Part shown: one piece after another, positions 58,512-64,000 of the stretch
Layout: every line of letters begins with the position of its first letter
Position numbering within the stretch: position 1 is the stretch's first letter
From: Gammaproteobacteria bacterium
GTDB lineage: Bacteria; Pseudomonadota; Gammaproteobacteria; DSM-16500
Reading direction: 5' to 3'
Assembly: GCA_013816845.1 (NCBI GenBank)
Contig: JACDDU010000002.1
Location: forward strand, 62,001 to 126,000
Length of the DNA stretch: 64,000 nucleotides
The notes under the pieces: generated by a model
The model's database searches: none
Told to the model about the DNA's origin: nothing
Seen by the model: the letters and a program-made list of their open reading frames with translations, nothing else
Position numbers and translations under genes: made by a program

Positions 58512-59066
58512 GTGCAAAAGGTCCTTAAAGATTCTGATACCCGGATGCGTAAGAGTATTGAATCATTCAAAACAGAAATTTCCAAGCTAAGAACAGGACG
58601 CGCTCATCCCAGTATCCTCGATCATATACGTCTTGATTATTACGGCTCAGAATTACCGATCAACCAAGTTGCAAATATCACTGTTTCTGATGCCCGTACC
58701 TTAACCATCACCCCGTGGGAAAAGAAAATGGTGCAAGTGATCGAAAAAGCCATTATGAATTCTGATCTCGGTTTAAATCCTGCAACAACGGGTGAGATTA
58801 TTCGGGTGCCCATGCCTGCTTTGAATGAGGAGCGTCGGCGCGAACTTATTAAAGTTGTACGCACCGAAGCTGAATCTGCACGCGTTGGCGTTCGCAATGT
58901 TCGACGTGATGCGAATGCAGAATTAAAAGAATTATTAAAAGCTAAGCAAATTACTGAAGATGAAGAGCGTCGTCTTGGCGAAGACATTCAAAAATTAACC
59001 AATAAATTCGTTGCTGAAATCGATGCACTTACGACCACTAAAGAAGCAGATTTGATGGCGATCTAA
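58512..59066 (+). CDS. frr: Ribosome recycling factor
   Basis: Splits post-termination ribosomes with EF-G. 184 residues. [25 protein letters not shown] at the N-terminus, then [30 protein letters not shown], and the closing helix. The start is a GTG at 58512 (CCGTGCAAAAGG), after TGGAGTATT at 58499; length matches the family (185). Confidence 0.96.
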   Translation: MQKVLKDSDTRMRKSIESFKTEISKLRTGRAHPSILDHIRLDYYGSELPINQVANITVSDARTLTITPWEKKMVQVIEKAIMNSDLGLNPATTGEIIRVPMPALNEERRRELIKVVRTEAESARVGVRNVRRDANAELKELLKAKQITEDEERRLGEDIQKLTNKFVAEIDALTTTKEADLMAI

Positions 59067-59124
59067 CGATTTTACAGTTGCGCCTATCCAACGCGTTCAA
59101 CAGTATGGATGGGCTTGGCAAGTC

Positions 59125-59151
59125 CCCGGGTTCAGCAAAGCTGAATTCGGG
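59125..59151 (+). terminator. Stem-loop after frr, possible terminator
   Basis: CCCGGGTTCAGC (59125-59136), loop AAA, GCTGAATTCGGG (59140-59151): a 12-bp stem including two G-U pairs, followed by TTACTTTCC. It starts 59 bp after the frr stop in the 193-bp gap where uppS or dxr would often lie. Confidence 0.5.
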
Positions 59152-59259
59152 TTACTTTCCTAATCGGGAAAAATACTTGCTCAATAATCGATGCTGCTAA
59201 CCCACCAACTGCCTGCATCAAATGAATAAAATCACTTAGTAAAGAAATGGACTTAACCT

Positions 59260-60069
59260 ATGCTAAAACAACGTATCCTAACCGCGCTTGTCCTCATTCC
59301 GATTACGCTTCTTTTACTATTTTATTTACCACCGGCTTATTTCGCACTGTTAACAGCATTGATTACGTTACTCGCTGCTAAGGAATGGGCTCATTTAATG
59401 GGTCTTCGACGTTTCTTTCCTGTATTACTTTATGTTGGTTTCATCGCCTTGTTGCTTTGGGCCTCTTTGTTTATTTTAGTACAACTGCTCTTATTCATCG
59501 CGGCAGCATGGTGGATTTGCGCGAGCCTGGTTGTGTTCATTTATCCGCGTGGCAGTTCGTGGTGGGGTAAGGGCGTGATTTGGCGCGGATTAATGGGGGT
59601 TATCGTTTTAATCCCCTGTTGGGTTGCTTTTAATTATATTCGTAATCAACCCGATGGTATTTATGCGCTTTTATATTTATTTGTACTGACGTGGGGTGCT
59701 GATTCTGCGGCTTACTTTGTCGGGAAAAAATGGGGCAAAACCAAATTATTGCCTTTAGTTAGTCCCGGTAAAACATGGGAAGGATTAATAGGCGCTGTTT
59801 TATTTGGAATTGGATTAGCAGTATTAGCGCAATGGCTATGTAGTATTCCTAAAACGATTTGGCATTGGGGTATTCTGCTCTCCATGCTTACCGTTTTATT
59901 TTCAATCATGGGTGATTTATTTGAAAGTGCACTGAAGCGCCAAGAAAATTTAAAAGATTCCGGCCAATTACTTCCTGGACACGGTGGCTTATTAGATCGG
60001 ATTGATAGCATGACGGCGGCTGCACCTATTTTTGCAACCGGTGCAACCTTATTAGGGATGTATTTATAG
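59260..60069 (+). CDS. cdsA: Phosphatidate cytidylyltransferase
   Basis: Makes CDP-diacylglycerol for phospholipid synthesis. The 269-residue membrane protein has about eight helices, with the family features WGADSAAYFVGKKWGKTKLLPLVSPGKTWEG and the C-terminal signature GDLFESALKRQENLKDSGQLLPGHGGLLDRIDSM (D, K and D ligands). It is the first gene of the cdsA-bamA-skp-lpxD stretch. Confidence 0.96.
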   Translation: MLKQRILTALVLIPITLLLLFYLPPAYFALLTALITLLAAKEWAHLMGLRRFFPVLLYVGFIALLLWASLFILVQLLLFIAAAWWICASLVVFIYPRGSSWWGKGVIWRGLMGVIVLIPCWVAFNYIRNQPDGIYALLYLFVLTWGADSAAYFVGKKWGKTKLLPLVSPGKTWEGLIGAVLFGIGLAVLAQWLCSIPKTIWHWGILLSMLTVLFSIMGDLFESALKRQENLKDSGQLLPGHGGLLDRIDSMTAAAPIFATGATLLGMYL

Positions 60070-60254
60070 AAAGTGCTGCATAGAGTTCGCTAAATACTTG
60101 CACAAGCAATTCCAAAAACATTTACAAAGACTGGATTTTCACGATAAAAGTCCAGATAATTGGCCCCTTGATTAAGTAGGGTGCCCCGGGCATGATCACC
60201 TGCCTGATCGTACTTAGTCTAAATCTCAGAGAAGAGATGGCCAACGAGGATACA

Positions 60255-62579
60255 ATGAAAAAATTTGCTGTGGTTTTAATTTTATTATGTGCACAATTTT
60301 GCACACCCCTGTGGGCACGATCCTTTGTAGTTCAGCGCATCCAAATTGAAGGGTTAAACCACATTACGCCAGCCACAGTAGAAAGTTATTTACCTATAAA
60401 AAAGGGTGACACATTAACTGCGGGAAAAACATCGAGCATTCTGCAAGAACTTTATCGCACTGGTTTTTTTGAACATATTACTTTAGCAGAGAAAAATAGT
60501 ACTTTAATTATTCGTGTTGTTGAACGTCCGACGATTGGACAATTAAAAATCACTGGGAATTCGGTTATTCCCACTGATAAATTAACCGCTGTTATGCGTT
60601 CGTTAGATATTGCGGAAGGTCGTGTTTACAATCCTTCAATATTGCAAAAAATTAAGCAAAGCCTGATTAATCAATATTATCAATTGGGTCGCTACAATGC
60701 TCGAGTTGAGGTAAATGTTTCCACCATGCCGCGTAATCGGGTGATGGTAAAAATTAATATTTCAGAAGGGTTGGTTGCCAAAATCCGTCGCATTTCAATC
60801 ATGGGCAATCATGCTTTTGACGAAAGCACACTTATCAAGCAACTCACTTTAACTACTTCTGGGTTGCTAACTTTTTTTACGCAAACTGATCGTTACTCTG
60901 AATTTCGTTTAGAAGAAAGTCTCGAGAAATTACGTAGTTTTTATTTAGATCATGGTTATGTTCATTTTGAAGTAAAGTCTGCCCAAGCGGAAGTGACACC
61001 CGATCGAAAGTCGGTTTATGTCAATATTGTTGTTGATGAAGGCGCATTGTATCGGATTCACACCTATCGACTTGAAGGTCGTTTAATTTATCCAGAAAGC
61101 GACTATAGAAAATATATCACTATCAAACCAGGTGAAGTTTTTTCAAGACAAAAAGTCATGGATACTCAAAAAGAGATAGCACGCTTCCTGGGCCAGAAAG
61201 GTTATCTGTTTACGCAAATTGTCATTAAACCTGAGATTAATGAAAATACCAAAGAAGTCACTTTAGTATTTGATATTAATCCTGGTAAAAGAACTTACGT
61301 AAGGCACATTACTTTTTCTGATAACACTCGCACTAATGATATTGTTTTGCGTCGTGAAATTCAGCAGTTAGAAGCAGCTCCTGCTTCTACCGTTAAACTT
61401 GAGGATTCAAAACATCGATTAAGTTTGCTGCCCTACCTTAAAGATATCGAAATGTCTTTAAACCCGGTCGAAGACCAAGATGATCAAGTCGATGTCAATT
61501 ACAAAGTCAAAGAAGAAAATTCATCACAAGCTTCTTTTAAAGTAGGTTACTCACAAGCCTATGGCATTATTTTAGGCGCAGGGATTAACCAAAAGAATTT
61601 TCTCGGTACGGGTAATACGCTTGGACTGAATATTAATACAAGTAAATATGAGCAATTTTACGGTATTGAATATACCGATCCTTACTATACTGAGGATGGA
61701 ATTAGTCGGAGCTTTAACGCCTCTATTTCACGCGTTAATCCAGGTAAAATTTCTGACTTAAATAGCGGTTACGCAACTAACCAATACGATCTTGGTGTTC
61801 TTTACGGTATACCCATCAGTCAAGAGATCGGTGCCCTCAACCGTATTTATGCAGGTTTAAATTATCAAAATATTCGAATCCATTTAAATCACGATAATCC
61901 AGGTAAAGTATCTAATCAGGTAAATAGTTTTGTTACGGACCATGGTAGTCACTTTCAAGAATTAGATTTAAAATTAGGCTATTCTCGGGATAGCCGTGAT
62001 CGTGCTATTTTTCCAACATCAGGTGGCTTGCAAACTTTATTCTTGGATGCTTACGCCCCACTTTCATCAAGATCACTTTCATTTTACACCGTTAACTATC
62101 ATGGCAAATGGTATCAACCTTTAATTGACCAGTTTATTTTATTAACGCGGGCTAATTTAGGTTATGGAAATGGATTGCACGGTATTCAAGATTTTCCATT
62201 CTTTAAGAATTTTTATGCCGGTGGTATCGATTCAGTACGCGGCTTTCAAGCTTTTACGCTAGGACCCCGTGACTCAAATGACCAAGCTTTTGGCGGCAAT
62301 ATGTTGCTTGATGCAAGCATTGCCCTGATTTTCCCTAACTACATCTCAGACAGCGTCCGAACAAGCGTTTTCGCTGATGCCGGTAATGTTTATACTTCCC
62401 TCAATAATCGCCAGTTTGGTGGCGCCAGTACGACTACAGGGCCTATTCGCTATGCCATTGGTATTGAAGCAGATTGGATTACTCCCTTTGGACCCATTCA
62501 GTTAAGTTTAGCTAAACCGTTTACACGACGCGGCGATAAGAGTGAGCCATTCCAATTTGCTCTAGGTGCAAATTTCTGA
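60255..62579 (+). CDS. bamA: Outer membrane protein assembly factor BamA
   Basis: Inserts beta-barrel proteins into the outer membrane. The 774-residue precursor (from ATG 60255, preceded by GAGGA) has a signal peptide ending PLWA, five POTRA domains (about 22-420; the first starts FVVQRIQIEGLNHITPATVESYL) and a C-terminal barrel with GGIDSVRGFQAFTLGPRD (RGF motif) and a terminal phenylalanine. The upstream in-frame ATG at 60192 would disrupt the signal peptide. rseP, which usually precedes bamA, is missing here. Confidence 0.97.
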   Translation: MKKFAVVLILLCAQFCTPLWARSFVVQRIQIEGLNHITPATVESYLPIKKGDTLTAGKTSSILQELYRTGFFEHITLAEKNSTLIIRVVERPTIGQLKITGNSVIPTDKLTAVMRSLDIAEGRVYNPSILQKIKQSLINQYYQLGRYNARVEVNVSTMPRNRVMVKINISEGLVAKIRRISIMGNHAFDESTLIKQLTLTTSGLLTFFTQTDRYSEFRLEESLEKLRSFYLDHGYVHFEVKSAQAEVTPDRKSVYVNIVVDEGALYRIHTYRLEGRLIYPESDYRKYITIKPGEVFSRQKVMDTQKEIARFLGQKGYLFTQIVIKPEINENTKEVTLVFDINPGKRTYVRHITFSDNTRTNDIVLRREIQQLEAAPASTVKLEDSKHRLSLLPYLKDIEMSLNPVEDQDDQVDVNYKVKEENSSQASFKVGYSQAYGIILGAGINQKNFLGTGNTLGLNINTSKYEQFYGIEYTDPYYTEDGISRSFNASISRVNPGKISDLNSGYATNQYDLGVLYGIPISQEIGALNRIYAGLNYQNIRIHLNHDNPGKVSNQVNSFVTDHGSHFQELDLKLGYSRDSRDRAIFPTSGGLQTLFLDAYAPLSSRSLSFYTVNYHGKWYQPLIDQFILLTRANLGYGNGLHGIQDFPFFKNFYAGGIDSVRGFQAFTLGPRDSNDQAFGGNMLLDASIALIFPNYISDSVRTSVFADAGNVYTSLNNRQFGGASTTTGPIRYAIGIEADWITPFGPIQLSLAKPFTRRGDKSEPFQFALGANF

Positions 62580-62690
62580 TAAACATGGCATCATCCATAA
62601 GCTGTGGTTTTAGCAACGACTTAGTCTAGTTAAGTTGCATGGAATATCGTTTGTAAGGAAAAGCTGTTTAATTTAATTTGGAGAAACATC

Positions 62691-63242
62691 ATGAAGATTA
62701 TGAAAAAGATTGGCCTTTTTGTAGGTGCTTTGTTAGTAGCTGCTGGACTCAGCCCTTCTTTCGCGCAAGCCACCGATGTCGTAGCAACACCTACTACTGC
62801 TCAATTAAAAGTGGCTGTTGTGAATGTACAGCAAGTTTTACAACAATCCCCCCGAGTTTCAGAATTAAGCAAAAAGTTAGAAGCACAGTTTAAAACACGT
62901 CAAACCAAAATTAACGATGAACAAAAAGCATTGCAAGATGAATTGGATAAGATGAAAAAAGAATCTCCTACCATGAGTCAAAAAGATCGTGATGCAATGC
63001 AAAAGAAAGTGGCTGCAGAACGTGCTGACTTAGTTAAACAAGTTGTGGCTTATCAGCAAGATTTGCAAAAAGAACAAAATAGAATTATGCAAAGCATTCT
63101 TAATGATTTAAATGGCATTGTTTCTGGGATCGCCAAAAATCAAAATTATGCTTTAGTGCTAGATTCACAAGCAGTTATTTTTGCACCAGATGGCAATGAT
63201 ATTACCAAAGATGTTTCTAGCCAATTTAATGCAAAAGGCTAG
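62691..63242 (+). CDS. skp: Periplasmic chaperone Skp/OmpH
   Basis: Holds unfolded outer-membrane proteins on their way to BamA. The 183-residue precursor has a signal peptide (ending FAQA, about residue 26), then LKVAVVNVQQVLQQSPRV and a long coiled-coil 'tentacle' rich in Lys/Gln/Asp (about 60-140), and the closing strand NYALVLDSQAVIFAPDGNDIT. It follows bamA by 111 bp with GGAG before the start. Confidence 0.94.
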   Translation: MKIMKKIGLFVGALLVAAGLSPSFAQATDVVATPTTAQLKVAVVNVQQVLQQSPRVSELSKKLEAQFKTRQTKINDEQKALQDELDKMKKESPTMSQKDRDAMQKKVAAERADLVKQVVAYQQDLQKEQNRIMQSILNDLNGIVSGIAKNQNYALVLDSQAVIFAPDGNDITKDVSSQFNAKG

Positions 63243-63261
63243 TTGCTGCATTACTTCTACG

Positions 63262-63290
63262 CATGGTGATGGTCATTCGACATCACCATG
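63262..63290 (+). promoter_or_regulatory. Perfect 10-bp inverted repeat between skp and lpxD
   Basis: CATGGTGATG (63262-63271), 9-nt loop, CATCACCATG (63281-63290). It starts 20 bp after skp and covers an in-frame upstream ATG (63288) of lpxD. No T-tract follows, so it is either an attenuating or mRNA-stabilising hairpin or an operator-like palindrome. Confidence 0.5.
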
Positions 63291-63314
63291 CAAAAGTATT
63301 TCTCTCGATTTCTC

Positions 63315-64000
63315 ATGACTACACCAAAAAATTTTAAATTAAGTGAACTTCTCGTCGATCTCGATGTCGAAGTGAAAGGCGACCCTCACTGTTTGATAAA
63401 AGGTATAGCACCGATTCAGCAGGCAGGTGCTGGCGAACTCACTTTTCTTAATAATGTAGCTTACCGTAAGTATCTTGCTACCACCCAAGCTTCAGCAGTC
63501 ATTTTAACGGCAAAAGACGCTAAAGAGTGTCCCGTTCATGCTGTTATTAGTGCAAACCCTTATTTTGCTTATGCTAAAGTTGCAGCTTTTTTTCAAAAAA
63601 ATAAAGTTATTCAGCCCGGCATTCATTCGTCTGCCGTCATTGATGAAAGTGCAACGATAGACTCAAGCGCAGCTATTTCAGCACATTGTTTTATTGGTCA
63701 AGGTGTAAAAATTGGCGCTCGTGTTGTAATCGGTCCCAATACGACGATAGAAGAGTTTGCTGAAATTGGTGATGATACCGTCATTGCTTCAAACGTTTCT
63801 ATTTATTCAGCTGTAAAGATAGGACAACGTAATACGATTGCTAGTGGCGTTGTCATTGGCAGTATAGGATTTGGCATTGCACAAGCCGAGGGTAAGTGGC
63901 ATAAAGTCCCGCAATTGGGTACAGTGCTGATTGGCGATGATGTAGACATCGGTGCCAATACTACTATTGATCGCGGCGCTTTAGAAAATACAATTATTGA
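63315..64000 (+). CDS. lpxD: UDP-3-O-acylglucosamine N-acyltransferase LpxD, N-terminal part (runs off the right edge)
   Basis: Third step of lipid A biosynthesis. About 228 residues are visible. The uridine-binding domain comes first (FKLSELLVDLDVEVKGD; APIQQAGAGELTFLNN), then the left-handed beta-helix hexapeptide repeats (SAVIDESATIDSSAAISAHCFIGQGVKIGARVVIGPNTTIEE...), ending at DIGANTTIDRGALENTII. The catalytic histidine (H239 in E. coli) lies just outside. The ATG at 63315 is preferred over 63288, which sits inside a hairpin. Confidence 0.95.
   Translation, partial: MTTPKNFKLSELLVDLDVEVKGDPHCLIKGIAPIQQAGAGELTFLNNVAYRKYLATTQASAVILTAKDAKECPVHAVISANPYFAYAKVAAFFQKNKVIQPGIHSSAVIDESATIDSSAAISAHCFIGQGVKIGARVVIGPNTTIEEFAEIGDDTVIASNVSIYSAVKIGQRNTIASGVVIGSIGFGIAQAEGKWHKVPQLGTVLIGDDVDIGANTTIDRGALENTII

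Noticed and set aside
59105-59202. Short frame beginning ATGGATGGG as a relic of uppS (MDGNGRW motif)
   Set aside because: Only MDG-x-G matches, no upstream HVAII-type sequence is present and the frame does not continue in the family pattern.

Overview
The window is a chromosomal segment of a low-GC gammaproteobacterium. The gene order is classical for the class: yebC-ruvCAB-tolQRA-tolB-pal-cpoB, rpsB-tsf-pyrH-frr, cdsA-bamA-skp-lpxD, murA-ibaG, ampDE, aceEF-lpdA and prfB-lysS. Several accessory genes point to an intracellular lineage of the Legionellales (Legionella/Coxiella/Aquicella type): an LbtU-like outer-membrane porin, a eukaryote-type mitochondrial carrier protein, an ankyrin-repeat protein, a protein-tyrosine-phosphatase-like phytase and a Sel1-repeat protein. 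The lineage is inferred from gene content; no marker gene was compared.

Layout. 1-2.4 kb: end of a methyltransferase gene and a large membrane glycosyltransferase-like protein (minus strand). 2.5-5.8 kb: mitochondrial carrier protein overlapping a cysteine desulfurase, then a YbaK-type deacylase and a Sel1-repeat protein. 5.8-11.1 kb (minus): cation diffusion facilitator, then PutA with a translationally coupled CPA2 antiporter. 11.2-14.4 kb: RNase T, LbtU-like porin, 2-Cys peroxiredoxin. 14.5-17.1 kb: three genes resembling part of the L-Ara4N (arn) pathway. 17.2-21.1 kb: murA-ibaG (minus), then ampD-ampE-btuF-like. 21.3-26.8 kb: pyruvate dehydrogenase operon. 26.9-28.8 kb: two unknown proteins, a structured non-coding element and a cobalamin adenosyltransferase. 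28.9-33.7 kb: rimI, prfB with programmed +1 frameshift, lysS, two pilin-like genes, wrbA. 33.8-39.3 kb: DUF502, aspS, yebC, ruvCAB. 39.4-46.9 kb: Tol-Pal system, interrupted by a degenerate GGDEF/EAL protein and a minus-strand membrane protein. 47.2-47.9 kb: tRNA-Lys and queE. 48.1-53.5 kb: stress/chaperone block clpB-usp-cbpA-cbpM followed by the phytase-like phosphatase. 53.5-55.8 kb (minus): ankyrin protein, sodB, map. 55.8-64 kb: translation and envelope-biogenesis cluster ending inside lpxD.

How the genes work together. Most of the window is housekeeping: translation (rpsB, tsf, frr, prfB, lysS, aspS, map, rimI), Holliday junction processing, acetyl-CoA supply, peptidoglycan synthesis and recycling, outer-membrane assembly and Tol-Pal envelope maintenance. 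Oxidative-stress defence (sodB, peroxiredoxin, WrbA), proline oxidation by PutA and cobalamin salvage (BtuF-like, PduO-type adenosyltransferase) fit a host-associated life.

The most unusual content is the complete three-repeat mitochondrial carrier protein encoded in a bacterial operon with a NifS-like enzyme. Next are the secreted phytase-like phosphatase attached to a chaperone operon, the incomplete arn set, the degenerate c-di-GMP protein inside the tol cluster, a conserved-looking ~145-nt stem-rich element at 28.0-28.15 kb, and the absence of dxr, uppS and rseP from the envelope cluster. No CRISPR array, transposase, prophage or rRNA was seen.
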